NCBI GenBank assembly: GCA_007922305.1
Contig: ML677326.1
Coordinates: 54,802,785 to 54,866,784 of the forward strand
Direction of reading: 5' to 3'
From: Dermatemys mawii
Lineage: Eukaryota > Chordata > Testudines > Dermatemydidae
Length of the DNA: 64,000 bases
The notes under the pieces: model-generated
The model's input: the letters and a program-made list of their open reading frames with translations, nothing else
Databases searched by the model: none
What the model was told of the DNA's origin: nothing
Shown here: positions 21,205-34,047 of the stretch, one piece after another
Layout of the letters: each line of letters starts with the position of its first letter
Position numbering within the stretch: the first letter of the stretch is position 1
Program-made: the position numbers and the translations under genes

Positions 21205-21831
21205 GGACTGGTCTACATTAGAGTTAGGTCGATGTAAAGCTGCTTACGTCGACCTAATTATCAGTGTACACACTACAGCTTTGCTCCAGCTGATATAAGT
21301 GCTCTACTACACTGAAACTCCTCCTCCAGGAGAGATGTAGGGCTGTGTTGGTGTAGTTAGGGTGACCTACTGTCTGGACAGATACTGCATTACTTACATG
21401 GCTGTTGGCTGTCATTCCTGTCAATTTCAAAACTCCATGCTGGAGCCACGAAATTTAGAAGAAAGCCAGGGTGTACCCCATCCTGGCTTCTTAATCAGGG
21501 AACTGAGAAGCCCAGGTGGCTTCCCCTCAACTCCCAGCAGGGACCGGCACTTGCTCCCCACTCTCGGTTAAGAGTGGAGAGTCGAGAAACCTGGGCAGCT
21601 GCCCCCTACTACTGGTGGGAAGACCAGAAGCCTGGGTGGCTTCCCCCCACTCCTTGCATGGAGCTGAGAGCCCTGGCTCTCAGTCGCCCACACTGGCCCT
21701 CATCAGTCAATGGAAACTCTCTTAGTGAGGACATGCACACCACCGATCGAAGGAGGGTAATGGGGACATCAACCACCACAGCAATTACTGTGGTGGCTGT
21801 AAATCAACCTATCACAAATCCATAGACTGAC
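21205..21831. mobile_element. PIF/Harbinger-type MITE, TTA duplication
   Basis: Flanked by TTA (21202-21204 and 21832-21834). The left end GGACTGGTCTACATT aligns with the complemented right end GTCAGTCTATGGATT. An inner pair TTAGGTCGATGTAA/TTACGTCGACCTAA forms a hairpin near the left end. GC-rich interior, no transposase frame. Confidence 0.6.
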
Positions 21832-21849
21832 TTAGCCAGTAGCTCACTT

Positions 21850-21916
21850 TCATAGATTCCAAGGCACCAAAGGGACCACTGTGATCGACTAGTTTGACCT
21901 CCTGTATAACAGAAGC
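21850..21916 (-). mobile_element. CR1 LINE 3'-end fragment
   Basis: The phrases 'catagattccaaggcaccaa', 'gggaccactgtgatc' and 'gacctcctgtataac' are a CR1 3' terminus read in reverse. Confidence 0.65.
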
Positions 21917-22445
21917 CATAGAATCACAGAAGTATAGGACTGTAAGGGACCTCAGTAGGTTATCTAGTGCAATCCCCTGTACTCAAGGCAGGATTAAATA
22001 ATAACTAGACCAGACTATAGAACTCTCCCAAAATAATTCCTATTGAATGTCTTTTAGAAAAACATCCACTCTTCATTTAAAAGTTCAGCGATGTAGAATC
22101 CATCATGATCCTTGGTACACTGTTCCAATGATTAATTGCTCTCCCCATTAAAAAATATGCCTTATTTCCCATCTGAATTTGTCTAGCTTCAACTTCCAGC
22201 CATTGGATCATGTTATACCTTTCTCGGATAGACTGAAGAACTCATTATTTAATATTTGTTCTCCCTGTAGATGCTTATAGACTGTAATCACTCCTTCACT
22301 TTCTCTTTGTTAAACTAAATAAACTGAGTTCTTTGAGCTTATCACTTACCACAATGGCATGTTTTCTAATCCTTTAACCATTGTTATGGCTCTTCTTTGA
22401 ATCATCTGCAATTTATCAGCTTCTTTGCCTCTTATTCTCTTGCCT
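21917..22445 (-). mobile_element. CR1 LINE fragment, 5' truncated
   Basis: Starts with the reverse-oriented CR1 3' end 'catagaatcacagaag', then 'gggacctcagtaggttatctag'. Diverged sequence continues toward the reverse transcriptase tail. It abuts another CR1 fragment. Confidence 0.75.
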
Positions 22446-22634
22446 TGATGATCATTAGTAAGGAAACACCAGATGATCTACCTGCATGGATATCCATAAA
22501 TACATCTACCATATGCAATTAGAGCTAGACAAAAATTTTCAGACAATAGTTTATTCCCCAAAGAAATGCAGTTTCAGGTCAACCAAAACCATTTGCAAGT
22601 TTAGATCCAACAAGGTAAATGGTTTTATCGGGGC

Positions 22635-22647
22635 GGGGGGGGGGGGG
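22635..22647 (+). repeat. Poly-G run
   Basis: An uninterrupted run of thirteen G, preceded by GGGGC. It is prone to length variation and sequencing error. Confidence 0.9.
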
Positions 22648-22789
22648 ATAAAGTCTAAGTGTTTCATTTTGACATTTTCTAAACAAAATGGTTCTTTTCA
22701 AAATTATTGTTTGCTTAGAAATGTAGCTAGATTTTAAGAAACAAAAGAAGGGTAAAAAAAACCCATGGCCTCCTCCTCCAAAATTAATG

Positions 22790-22930
22790 TAGGCAATGTC
22801 TACACTACAGACCTTGCAGCGTCACAGCTGTACAACTACTTGTATAAGAGCTTTATGCCGGCAGGAGAACTATTCCTCCGGCATAATTAAACCATAATTA
22901 AACTACCCTGAACAAGTGGCAGTAGCTATA
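22790..22930. mobile_element. MITE fragment of the 'cagcacagctgt' family
   Basis: 'aatgtctacactacagaccttgcagcgtcacagctgtac' followed by 'ggcaggagaactattcc' resembles the left half of the elements at 40000 and 55396. The right half is missing or decayed. Confidence 0.5.
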
Positions 22931-23152
22931 TCATCTATTTAGATACTAAATATTTCTGATATTTTGTTTTAGTATATATCCAATATAATGCATTGTGTTA
23001 ATACACACATGTATTTTATATATATTTTAAATGCACAGATAAAAGGGTTACAGTCAGAGAACAAAATTGTTTCCACAGAGCCACCCTGAGCCATATCTCT
23101 GTGCTCCAGAAATGTCCTTGCATGACTCCTATACCAAACATTATGAGGGTAC

Positions 23153-23340
23153 AGAATCATAGAACCACACTGTTAGACGGGACCGCAAAGGTCATCTAAT
23201 CAAACCATTCTATGGGCAACAAAGGCCCATTTCAGCAATTCTTTGCAACTGATGACAACCCTTGCCAGATCTAAATGGTTTAAGGACTTTTACACCATTG
23301 GGGAATAGTTCAGTATTGAGCCCAACATCTCCAAGAGTTT
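23153..23340 (-). mobile_element. CR1 LINE 3' fragment
   Basis: Reverse-oriented CR1 end 'cagaatcatagaaccacac' followed by 'aggtcatctaatcaaacc'. Confidence 0.7.
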
Positions 23341-24653
23341 TACATGCTTTAAGAGGGAACAGCATGGGCAGCTCACCAAACCAGCTCAGCTCTTTTGGCT
23401 GGAGTGAAAAGAGATGGTCCTTTCCCTTTTTGTGATTACAAGCAGTTAATATTGCCAGTTCTCACAATATTCCTTTTCTTAAAGTCTCAGCTCTTGGAGT
23501 CATGTGACTACTCAAGAATCTCAGTTTTCATTTTTTAAAAAAGGCAGTTTCTAGTCCTCCAGTTGTTAAAAAAAAACCTTGAAAACAGGACCCTTTAAGG
23601 CTTTAAATCAGAAGGTAGCCCTTCCCCCCCACCCCTTTTTAACATTTCACCATTTGTATGCCAATCATTATTTGGGGTGGTGGTGACATATGACTTTTTT
23701 GGACAATTGGGTTTGGCAATACTGCGCAGTGGTATTAGTCTCTCCAGGTGCTCAAGCTACACAAGACCTGGGACTGTGACTAGAGTCTCCTTGCCTCCCT
23801 TTTAGTATTAGAATAATAATAAAGAGTCCTATTAGAATAAATGAGAATCAGACCCAACAAAGAAAAATCAGAAGAAAAACTGTAAACATAGTGTAATTAG
23901 CAAAACTGCTGTTTTCTTGTTGAATGGAATTTGAAAAGAGTTCAGTTAAATATAGGTAGAACAATCATTGTGACCAAGAACAGCTGGTGTTCCTAATATT
24001 ATCCGTGTTAGAATAAATATAGATTTGTTGTATTCATTTCCTATCATATGACCACTTCAGTTTCACTCTGCTCTGCAGCTGTCCTTAACAGCATCTACTG
24101 TAGGTTGTCTTTATTTCAGATATTTAGTACACAGCCAAGTCAAAACAACTCACTGAACTTCAGAACTCCTAATGTGACAACTATACCTCTGTTTTAAGAT
24201 AGAGCAACAATAAGAGCTGCTTAACTGGTTATGCAGGTTTTGCATAACATGTGATTTTGTGAGGGAGAACATTGTTTGTTCAGAATAATACATTAAAAAT
24301 CGAGAGATATTCCTGTTTTATAGAATGAGTAAAAAATGGAATAGTTTTCACAATTTTTTTAACCTCTTTCCTTCAAAAGTTTGACAAAAAATGCAGAATT
24401 AGGAGTTTTTAAAATTTGAGCAGCTGTACTATATTACCTAATTTTATCCAACTCAAATACAGAGAAAGTACATACTTACAATCTCAGAGGTATAGTAAAT
24501 TATTCAGTGGGTCAACTGTTAGCTCTGGTTTTTAAAAATGGTGACATCCCAAACATAATTAATATCACAGATACTGGTATGGAATAGGTCAAAATTATAT
24601 ATAGTTGCTTTCTTTCTGTGGCAGATTTTTTAAGTCATAGCCTAATATGGGGG
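23341..24653. other. SAP30-HMGB2 intergenic
   Basis: AT-rich sequence with no recognised gene, RNA or element. Confidence 0.45.
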
Positions 24654-25061
24654 TGTCACAGGGTGCACAGCTGGGCCCCCCTTCTTCAGGGCCCAGTTGC
24701 CTTCCACATAAGTCCAAGAAGACTTCATCTCTGTGCAACAGCTGTGTCCATTATTCTTTAAACATTTTCCCACCACTAATATCCAACTATAAACAATCAT
24801 TAAAGTTTCTCACCTATCACAGGCTGGGTTGGTAACCAGCTAACGGGCTTCTACATCCCACCTGACTGACTCACTCCCTTCTGGCTCTTTCCCAGCCTTT
24901 GTAGCTCCTGCTTATCAGGCTGGCAAGTGTTGCCAATCACCAGGCAGACATAAGAGCTTTTCAGCCAGGCCCAATCTATCTCCCTTGATTAGGGCTGGCA
25001 TGGTAGTGGCTGATTAGGTGTGTTTGCAGCAGCACCTGCCGCAGGTGGTCTCTGAAATACA
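24654..25061 (-). mobile_element. Candidate solo LTR
   Basis: About 408 bases that on the minus strand begin TGTATTTCAGAG and end CCCTGTGACA, the TG..CA layout of an LTR. The sequence is moderately GC-rich compared with its flanks. No target duplication is visible and no internal coding region adjoins it. Confidence 0.4.
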
Positions 25062-26915
25062 GAGACATGATTCAATGTCTTCCATATCTTGAGTTTTTAT
25101 CTTTGACTACACAAAAATTGTTGTTAGAGTTATGTTTGCTCAAGTGCATTTCCTTTCAATGCAATCAACAAAAATCAAGGCAACATTTTTCAACTGTAAC
25201 ATATAACCAACTGCTGAACCACAATACACATTGAATTAATCACAATCACGCTCAAATGCATAACCTTAACTCCAACTACAGCTATGTTAAGATATATTCC
25301 CTATAGAGGTAAACGCATAATGGCAAATGGTAATATGCTGGCCCCACTGAAGTAAATGCTGAAACTCCCCTTGACTTTAAGAGGGCCAGCATTTCACCCT
25401 ATACTGTGATATTGTACATGAATAATTTTGAGGTCAGAGTTAAAGTCAGGCATCAGCATTTAGGATGTTTGTATGGGTACTGATGTGAGCTGAGGTTGGT
25501 CTGGATTTTATTGCGGTCTTAACTGGTAATTTTGCCATTTTTTAGTGATTATGCTTATAAGGAAGAAAATTCACTAGAGCAATCTTAAATCTAAATTACC
25601 AGGATTTTTTGTGTGAATTTCCCTGTTTTTCCCCACTTTTAAAACGTTATCAGTACTAATCAAGAGCAGTGTTTAGACGTGGAATGAGGGAGAGGGATTG
25701 GGAAATTGATTAGATGAGCTGGTATGGACAGTAGGGCTTGAAAAGTAGACTTGGAAAACAGATTATATATAACATTAATCGAGAACCATTTTTTTCTGGC
25801 CCATTCTGCACCTTTCTTTAGACCAGTTCTCCAGCTCCACAGCTCAGGCCAGCTCCCTTGTTCTATGCCCTCCCCTCTCCTCAATATTCCCTGTACACCA
25901 CTGTTTTTTTCTTAATTTATATTTTACTGAAGATTAATCAAAATTTGCAAAAAAAGAAAACATTTCATTGTGGTGTGGATTAGGGACTGGGGGAGTGGCA
26001 TGAAACTAGGGAACCATACAATTTAAACAATAACTTTATGTTCTAAATTGTGCCTAATCCTTCTATGCTGTACAGTATACCCTCAACTGATGTAGTCCAT
26101 GTGTTGCTTGCAAGCAGAGCATGGACTGATAGACACTGATGCTAGAAGTACTGCATAGGAGAGGAGTGCTATGGAGCTTCTAAGTTCTATAATTTAGCTT
26201 TAGGAAAAGCAAGGACTAGATCCCTGGGAGGGAATATGGATCAGAACACAAAACTTCTTTTTTGTGGTTTCCTCTGGAGAGAGGAGTGGCTGCATAGAGG
26301 AAAGGGATGACAGTGACAGTTAGTGGAATGTTTGGTGAAGTCCAATTTTGTAGGAGTCAAACACACTCAGAAAATGTTTCCTTTGCCCTAGCATGCTAGC
26401 AGGGAAAGATTTATACACCAGAGTTTTGAGGCAGAACATTTTCCACACAAGAATGCTCATATTGCAGATGTTTAGCATGAACACTGCCATGGAAAGTTTT
26501 CATCATTACTATTCAAGCATAGAAAATGTTCAGTACTGATTTCCATGTTATTCTGGAGGATATAGTGGATGTTAGTGACTATAAATGTTTGGTTTTGTAT
26601 GCTGTCTGATGCACAAGTATATAATATAGCCATCCACAAACAAATTTAAGTGTGTAAACTTTTTCTATTTTGAAGTTAGAAGGGGCTGGAAAAATATTGT
26701 TCAGAATTTCAAAGAGGCAAATTTCTAACCAACTGTAATTTCTAAACTACCTAATGAAATTACTCGACGCTTACGCAAAACAAAATTCTACTCCATCCCA
26801 ACAGCAATAATAATACAAAGATTAAAGTTTCTGTTCTGCTCTTTACTAGAGCCTGGGTGAAAAAAAAAGCGTGCAATGGACTCTGGATGAAATTTTAACT
26901 ATGACAGAGAGCAAG
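25062..26915. other. SAP30-HMGB2 intergenic
   Basis: No gene found. Bases 25330-25405 hold a short imperfect inverted repeat ('atgctggccc...gggccagcat') of the kind seen in dispersed reptile repeats. Confidence 0.45.
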
Positions 26916-27233
26916 CAGTGTCTCTCTTAACCTTTACAGGTTCACAATCCCTTATTCAAAGTTTTCATGCCTTGCCTTACATTTGCTATAAAATTAAAAG
27001 TAAAACAAAAGTATCAATGCTAACAATGATAAGTCTACATAAAGTATTTGTTTGTGTGTTTTGAGACATCAACAAAAAATATTTGACCTTTAAGGGTAAG
27101 GGTGGGCAGGGAGTGGGAAAGGAACTTTTCCTTTGCTTTAGATTGTAATACATTTTTCAACGCCTCATGACCATCTTGACTGCCTTTTGTAACCTCCCTT
27201 GGGGATCAACAATCCACCAGTTGAGAAACACTG
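26916..27233. mobile_element. Old hAT-type (Charlie-like) element
   Basis: The ends are CAGTGTCTCTCTTAACC and, complemented, CAGTGTTTCTCAACTGG, the hAT terminal type 'CAGTGGTTCTCAACC'. No 8-bp duplication remains, consistent with age. Confidence 0.6.
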
Positions 27234-28270
27234 ATATAGGGAGCCAACTCTTATAAGCCAACTTCTTTCAGTTACAGCAAAGTAAAACTTGATTTCAGTG
27301 GTGTTACTCCACATTTACATTGGTGTAAACTGAGCAGAATGTGCCCCTCCAAAGTCATAATTTGAGTGGCCTCGATGTGAGACCTGCAATGCTTGTGATA
27401 CCTCTAGTGACCCAGGTGGTAGTCATAGGAAATGTACCACTGGTTATATTATTTTTGATGAGCCACGACCAGACAGCTAAAGGCTCCATCTCTAGCAACG
27501 GGCGGTTAAGAAGGAACTGAGGATGATTAGCTTGCGTGTGCTGGCTAACATCTGAGACAGCACGAGGAGAGACAGCTCATGTGTAAGGCCCAGTGGACAT
27601 TGCTACAAAGTTCTCTGATCAGCAGCCAAGGGATGCAGATACACCTACAGCGGAGCGCCCATAGGGACACTATGCAAAGAAGAAAACATCCTTAGGGAAA
27701 CTGTCACATAGGAATGTCTCACCAGAAAGAAAATGTCTAATTTCATCACCTAATCAGCTTCCCAAAACAAGATAATTGTGGTTTACAAATAATAAATATG
27801 TATAAATAATAAAGCAAAGCAAGGTAAAATAAACTTAAAAAAATGCATAAGGATTAAAAAAACACACCTAACAAAATAAATGACTAGCTCCTCACATCAC
27901 TATTGAAATCAAAACACCGATTTACTAGGCAGAAGGAAATGGTTTATAATAATAAGCCTGCCTTAGGGGACTGTAAAATATCCACAATTTAGACTTAAAA
28001 ACAGTAAACTGAGTAAGTGTGCAAACATTATGAATAGTCACAGCCATGGAGGTTAGGTAACACAGAAGATTTTGACTACTGGGGGTCTCTTTTAGGACTT
28101 TTCTGTGTGGGGAAGCTTATTGGAAGAACCACTGAGATGGTAACTAGGGCAGGAACAGTCTTTTTGTCTTGGGTTTGTACAGCACTTCGCATAATGAGGA
28201 CCACCAGAGCCATGTGTAATGCTCCTGTGTGCTATGGTAATCCAAATAATAATAAGCCAGTATAACTATC
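27234..28270. other. SAP30-HMGB2 intergenic
   Basis: Nothing recognised. Confidence 0.4.
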
Positions 28271-28274
28271 TTTG

Positions 28275-28436
28275 TGGACACTTTTGGGATCAAGAATTCC
28301 TTTTTTCAGTTCAACTTACATCTGTTTGAAAATAGCTCAACCTAAACTTAAAAAAAGCACTCTGAATCCTGGAAAAGTGTCCACATAGGGAATTCACCAT
28401 ATAGATCTGCCAGTAAATTTCCCTATGTAGACAAGC
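28275..28436. mobile_element. Possible MITE remnant
   Basis: The right edge 'tatgtagacaagccct' and the repeated phrase 'gtgtccacatag' resemble DNA-transposon ends of this genome. The left edge 'tttgtggacacttt' is only loosely complementary. Confidence 0.35.
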
Positions 28437-28901
28437 CCTCGATTCTATGGTCAATGTTAAATTGAGGGACTAGGTAGCATACTCCTTGATGGATATGTCT
28501 TTTGTGTGCTTGGAAATGTCTGGGCAGGAATGAATAGGAGGGTTGTGGGAAATCAGGAATGAGGTACATTGAATGGTGTGTGTGTGTGTGTGAAAACTTG
28601 TACAACACCAGCTTATATTATACATGTACCATTTGCCACTGACTGCAGACCTTCTCTAGACTATGAAAAAATGTCAAGGTAGCTTAACTCAATTGAAAAC
28701 TGCACTGTAGACACAGTTTAAGATCTTGTCCATATTATCACCTACAATCTTGCCTGTTATAACTTAGCCTGCTAAAACTGAGCTAAAGGTGTTAAACTGT
28801 CTACACTGATGGTAAGTGAGGTTTTCAATTTAGCTAAGATAGCTTGATTGTGCAAACTCAGTTGAAAAAAATCCTTTTTCCTAGTCTATAAAATGCTTTA
28901 A

Positions 28902-31440
28902 GACCATGTCTATGTAACAAATATTGGCCACAGCAAGTTATGCCAGCATAAAGCCTCTGCAGTTAGTATATTGCTTATGCGTATGCACACTTGGCTCCTT
29001 GTGTTGGTGCTGCACATGGTCACCAGGAGTGCTTGTGTCAATGCATAGGGGAATGTATTCTGGGTAGGTATCTCAGTATGCAACTTGTCATCGTCCAGTG
29101 CACTGTCTTTTGGGAAATTTTAGCAATTCATAGTGGGGAGAAACAAGTCACGCACAGGTGACAGGGAGGAAGGAGTCAAGTGTCCAGTGTGTAACTTTCT
29201 CCATCCTATATCATCAGCCATATCCCATAATTTGTGCACCATTAAAAAAAATCCCATAAACCTACGTGACCCTCTTTATTGTCCACCATCTCCGACAGAA
29301 GCATGAGACCTGCCCAGCTCTGCACTAGTGCCATGAGCGCTGCAAGCACAGGATACATGATCATCCAGTATTTGCAGAGCTGCAAAAAGAACCAAATCAG
29401 TAGGGAACATGAGTTTCATGTAAGACAGGTTATGGAGGGACATAACAAAAACCAATTCAAGGTTGTTGGAGGCATTTGCAGAGCAACTACAGCTGGTGGA
29501 ATGCCACTTCTGGGCCCAAGAAATGAACACTGACTAGTGGGATTGTATTGTGATGCAGATTTGGGATTACGAGCAGTGGCTACAGATCTTTTGGACATGA
29601 AAGGCCACATTCCTTGGTCTGTGGATCAAGTTCTACCATGCCAGCACAGGGACACCAGAATGCTGCACTAAAAGTAGAGAAACAAGTGGCCATTGCACTG
29701 TGGAAACTTGCAAAGCTGGATTGCTACCAGACAGTGGTAATTCATTTTGGAATTGGAAAATCCACAGTAGGAGCCATTGTCATTCAAGCAGGTAGGGCTA
29801 GTAATTGTCTCTTGCTATGCAAGGCTGTGACACTCAGCAATGTGCAGAACATAGTAGATGGACTTCCAGAAATAGAGGTCCCAAACTGGTGGAGTGATAG
29901 ATGGTAATGCATATCTGTATTTTTGCACCAGCCCACCTTGCCCCAGAGTACTTCAACAGGAAGGGCTACTCTAGTTATGAAAGCGTTGGTGGATCACGGG
30001 GAATGCTTCACCAACATCAACAGTGACTGGTCAAGAAAGATACATGATGTATATATCTTTAAGAACACAGGACTGTTCAGAAAGCTTAAAGCAGAAACTT
30101 TCCCAACCCAGTTACTGTTGCCAATAATGCCAATAGAGATCTAAGGGAAGCCAGCCTGCCCTTTGCTACCCTGGCTCATGAAGCCATACCCTGGTCACCT
30201 TGACAGCATCAAGGAAAGAGTCAGCTTCTGGCTTGGCAGGTGCAGAATGACAGCTGAATGTGCTTTTGGTAGATTTAAAGTTGTTTACTGACATGATTGG
30301 ACTCAGAGAAAAATATGCCAATGGTTATAACTGTCTCCCATGTCCTGCATATCTGTGAGACAAAAGTTATCATGGTGGCAGAAGTAGAGTGGCTGGTTGC
30401 TGAGTGTGAGTAGCCAGACACAAGAGCCACTGGAAGAGTTCAGTGCAGAGTTATGCTGATGAGGGATGCCTTGAGAAAACACTTTATCAGTGAGCTACAG
30501 TAATGTGCTCTGGTGGATTGTTCTCCACCTGGCCTTGCAGTTTTGAGACCTGTTTGGAATTGTGGTGGGGCCTGGTGTACATCTATGAATATACTACTAT
30601 CAATGCACTTACTGATTGTGTGGTGTTTGTTTTACATAATTATTACACGGCGTTTGTCACTGATCCTAGGAGTTGTGTCACACTGCTGTAAGTGGATGCT
30701 TTCAGTACTGCTAGGCGTTCTGCAGCACATAGTGGGAATTAAAAATGAATTTTCCCCCAAAAATTATAGTTTTATTTAACAAGACTAGTATAAAGAAATC
30801 AGTTAAATTTAAGAGCAAAGACATTCAAAACTTAATAAATTAATGGAACAGAACTTAACAAGGGGGAAAAGAACATTTTGGCTAAACATACAGCAACCGT
30901 GGCTCTCAAGGTCAGGATATGTGAAGCTGTGATTGTCCTTACTGTCTTCTGGCATGGAGTGGTAGGAGAAGGGATGCAGCCCCCGCTGTTATGGGGAGAG
31001 GGTGTAGGGAAGTGCTAAAACTAACTTCTCCAGGAACTACAGAGAGGTGATGGCATGATTTGGTTTAACAGTCTGCAGCATCTGTGATAGCTGCCAGAGA
31101 AGCCCCGTTATGTCCTCATGCATGTACCTCTCCTTTTCATGCTGGGACTCCTTCCTGTCTGCTCTTTCCTTTTTCTTAGGAGTGAAACATTCACATGCTT
31201 GGCCATCTGCTCAAGGTACAATGCAGAACTGGTTTGCAGGATCTTGCTGAACACATCATCTCAAGTCCTCTTCTTTTTCTGGCTCAGGTGTTGCATGCGT
31301 ATGGAGGGGAATACCTTTACACCCACAATGCAGCAAGCTACACACAAAAAACAGAGAGATACCATTATCAGTATGGTCAGAAGAAGTAGTGAAAAGTAAG
31401 GGTCAGAATTCCCTTCCCTTGCTCACTGTAAGTTTTTTAA
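28902..31440 (+). mobile_element. PIF/Harbinger DNA transposon relic with transposase
   Basis: The left end reads GACCATGTCTATGTAAC after TAA (28899-28901). A Harbinger transposase relic lies on the plus strand (about 29650-30330). Sequence between about 30900 and 31290 reads better on the minus strand, with a Lys/Arg-rich and Gln/Leu-rich character like the second, Myb-like protein of Harbinger elements. I see no sure right terminus before the SINE at 31498; the inverted end at 32301 may belong to this element or to the MITE at 31734-32301. Confidence 0.65.
29650..30330 (+). pseudogene. PIF/Harbinger transposase pseudogene (HARBI1-like)
   Basis: Successive frames read VAIALWKLAKLDCYQTV, FGIGKSTVGAIV, NVQNIVDGL, then GGVIDG, TLVMKALVDHGECFTNI, SRKIHDVYIFKNTGLFRKL, KPYPGHLDSIKERV and RMTAECAFGR. 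These follow the order of the Harbinger DDE nuclease. The presumed catalytic residues are still recognisable: Asp in IDG (29900-29902), Asp in HDVYIF (30046-30048) and Glu in ECAFGR (30256-30258). At least two frame changes and stop codons break it, so no functional enzyme is expected. Confidence 0.8.
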
Positions 31441-31497
31441 AAAAAGACATGCTTATTGGCATGTCTGCACATGCACTGTGTTCATAGAACACGACAA

Positions 31498-31668
31498 GAT
31501 CACAGAATCTCAGAGTTGGAAGGGACCTCAGGAGATCATCTAGTCCAACCCCCTGCTCAAAACAGGACCAATCCCTTTTTTGCCCATATCCCTGAATGGC
31601 CCCCTCAAGGATTGAACTCACAACCCTGGGTTTAGTAGGTCAATGCTCAAACCACGGAGCTCCCCCCT
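31498..31668 (-). mobile_element. tRNA-derived SINE with CR1-like tail (tortoise Cry type)
   Basis: On the minus strand the head has a Pol III A-box-like 'tccgtggtttgagc' and a B-box-like 'gagttcaatcc' (complement of 31609-31619), as in a tRNA-derived promoter. The 3' part ('ggttggactagatgatctcc', 'gaggtcccttccaactctgag', 'attctgtgat') is a CR1 LINE tail. This fusion is the known layout of cryptodiran-turtle SINEs mobilised by CR1 machinery. It is the best taxonomic marker in the window. Confidence 0.8.
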
Positions 31669-31733
31669 AAAAGTAATGTCAAGGATGACCTCAGTACATC
31701 AACCATGGCTCAGCACCACTGGGGCAAGTCTAA

Positions 31734-32301
31734 GAGCATGTCTATACCACAAAATTAAGTCAACTTGCATCAGCGGAGCGTGTCTATATTAGCAGCTTAT
31801 ATCAACACAGAGAGCAATGCATCGTGGGTAGCTATCCCACTGTGGGTGTCTTTGGAAGGATTTGCAAAATGCAAAGCACAGGGGAAAAGGGAGAGGATAT
31901 CATGCTGAGATCACAGCATGAGGTACATTTGCAGAGGGTAACATGCAGCTCCTTGTAAAAGTAGCATATCTGCAGCTCCGCACCAGAATAACTGCTTTGG
32001 GCAGCAGAGTTGAAAATGATGACCAGAAGGGTCATAATGTGAGACACTGTGGGACAGCTCGTGGAGGCCAGATAAATTAACATAAGCAATGCAGTGTCCG
32101 CAATGCCACTATGTTGACCTAGCTACATCAGCAGGAGAAAAATTGTATTGTGGTGTAGACATTGACATAATAACATCAATGTAAGCTGCCTTATGTCAAC
32201 ATAACTCTTTAGGGTATACCAGGTCTAAGTGCAGACACACACACAACTAGGTTGATGCAAGGCAGCTTACGTTGATTGTACTTTGTAGTATAGACCAGGC
32301 C
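31734..32301. mobile_element. PIF/Harbinger-type MITE
   Basis: The left end GAGCATGTCTATACCAC follows TAA (31731-31733). The right end, complemented GGCCTGGTCTATACTAC, is followed by TTA (32302-32304). Both triplets fit TWA but differ by one base. The phrase 'gcatcgtgggtagctatccc' near the left end has a diverged counterpart near 29045, which ties it to the Harbinger relic next door. Confidence 0.6.
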
Positions 32302-32304
32302 TTA

Positions 32305-33400
32305 GTGACAACAAAACAGACTGAGCTAATAGCCAAAGAAAAATATATCTAGAGTAGGAAGAGGAGAACAGAAAGAAATAAAAGCACATACAAGTTTTAG
32401 TACCTAAAATCTGAGGGCCAAATTTACCCCTGGGTGTAACATGCTACTCTGATAAGTGCTAACTGTAAAAGTTAACAGTTTGTAGAAAGGGCAGATTTAC
32501 GGTTACTGAATATGGTCTCTGGGCTTTTAACTATAACTCTCTCTACAGGGAAGATATGACCACTCTTTTTGTTGAAACTGGCTCCTTTCATCCTTGTGCA
32601 AGAGATGAAAGGGGGAACCTATCAGCCTCTTCAATCATAGACTGAAGACTGCTGTCTTAAACTGTGATAGGATTTTTTTTTTTATCATCATCCCATAAAA
32701 GTGTGAGACTGCAAATTCATCATTGAAATATGCATTGTACAAAGCGCCCTACATTCCCAAAGGAAGGGTTTGTAAAAACTGTCTCACTTACCAAGGAAGG
32801 AGGCTCACTCCAAATGAGAGGAGCTAGGCAGGTCAAAACTTCCTAGCTACAAAAGCTCTAGGCTCTGATTCCACGGGGAAGAAATTCAGCTGTCACAGGA
32901 GAAGCGCTGGGAAAGCAAAGCAGAAGGAAACACTTCATAGAGCAAAGCTTGAAAGCAGCATGCACAAACATCACCCATGCTATCTTTAAGGACTAGCTGA
33001 TGAGGGGGATACACTGTATGGAGCCAGACCTACACAATTCGGAAAGTCAGAGAACGCACAATTAGTGATCCAGAGCTCTTGGACATTATAACCCCAATCA
33101 ATTACCCTGGAGGGAGGGAGAGGCGGGAAGAAGGGGCGGTTATCAGACATCTCCACTCAACAATAGCCGTTAACCCTTCCTCCTGCCCCAAAGCACGACC
33201 TGCTCTCTCCTCCTGATCTGTAAACTCCTCTAACCCGTGCCACAGAACAAAGCTAAGCGCGTCCCGCTTCCAGCTTCCTTTAACAATGAAGATAGTGAAT
33301 GGGGACTTGCTGTGACGGTCTGAGGAGGAGGCGAAGAAGTGAAAGTTAAAACATGGCTTTGCTATTTGCCACACGCTGTTAGTTGGATCAGCAAAATATA
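32305..33400. other. Intergenic before the HMGB2 islands
   Basis: No gene recognised. G+C rises from about 33100 toward the island. Confidence 0.45.
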
Positions 33401-34047
33401 ACCCACCTCTGGCCCTGCCGTTGCCAGCTCCCCCCGTGCTCTGGGGAGCCGGGCGGGCGGCCGGGCTCTCGGAGGGCTGTTTAAGGCAGTGTTCTCAGTC
33501 ACGCTCGCTCTAGGGGTGGCGATATCTGCTGCCTGCATTTCAATGAGCCCTTGCCCCGGTTCTCTGAAGTTTACCCGGAGTCAAACTGCTCAAGCTTGAC
33601 AAACAGCCTTACAGCGCCTCACTCCCGACCGAGCCCCGGGGCCTGCTCTTCCTGCGCCCTAACCCTCCCCGCCTCACATCAACCCTCGGCCACTCTGCAC
33701 GTCTCCCCTCCCTCAAGGGAGGGCCAAACACACCCGCCACTGAAATCCATCCCCACTGATCCCATGAGCAGTGCGAAACGCCCGGGGAGAAGGGAGCTGG
33801 GAAAGCAGCAGCAGCCGCCAGTCACTGGGCAAAGCCCTTTTCCTTCAGCCCTGGGAGGGAGGCGAACCAGACACAAATATCACGGGGGGAAGGGAACAGA
33901 GATCTTGGATTTTCCAGTTTACAAAAGTCAATCCTGTTCCCCGCACCTCTCAGCCACAACATGGCCCGGGTGGGAAAGAAATACCCGACCCTGCTAGGGA
34001 ACACGGACGCTTCAACACAGGTGCTAACTGCTGAGTAAAACTGCTGG

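Noticed and set aside
31600..31668. tRNA-like segment with A and B boxes
   Set aside because: It is the head of a SINE and continues into a CR1-like tail, so it is not a tRNA gene.
33551..33997. 148-codon frame upstream of HMGB2
   Set aside because: GC-rich promoter-like DNA with no family resemblance.
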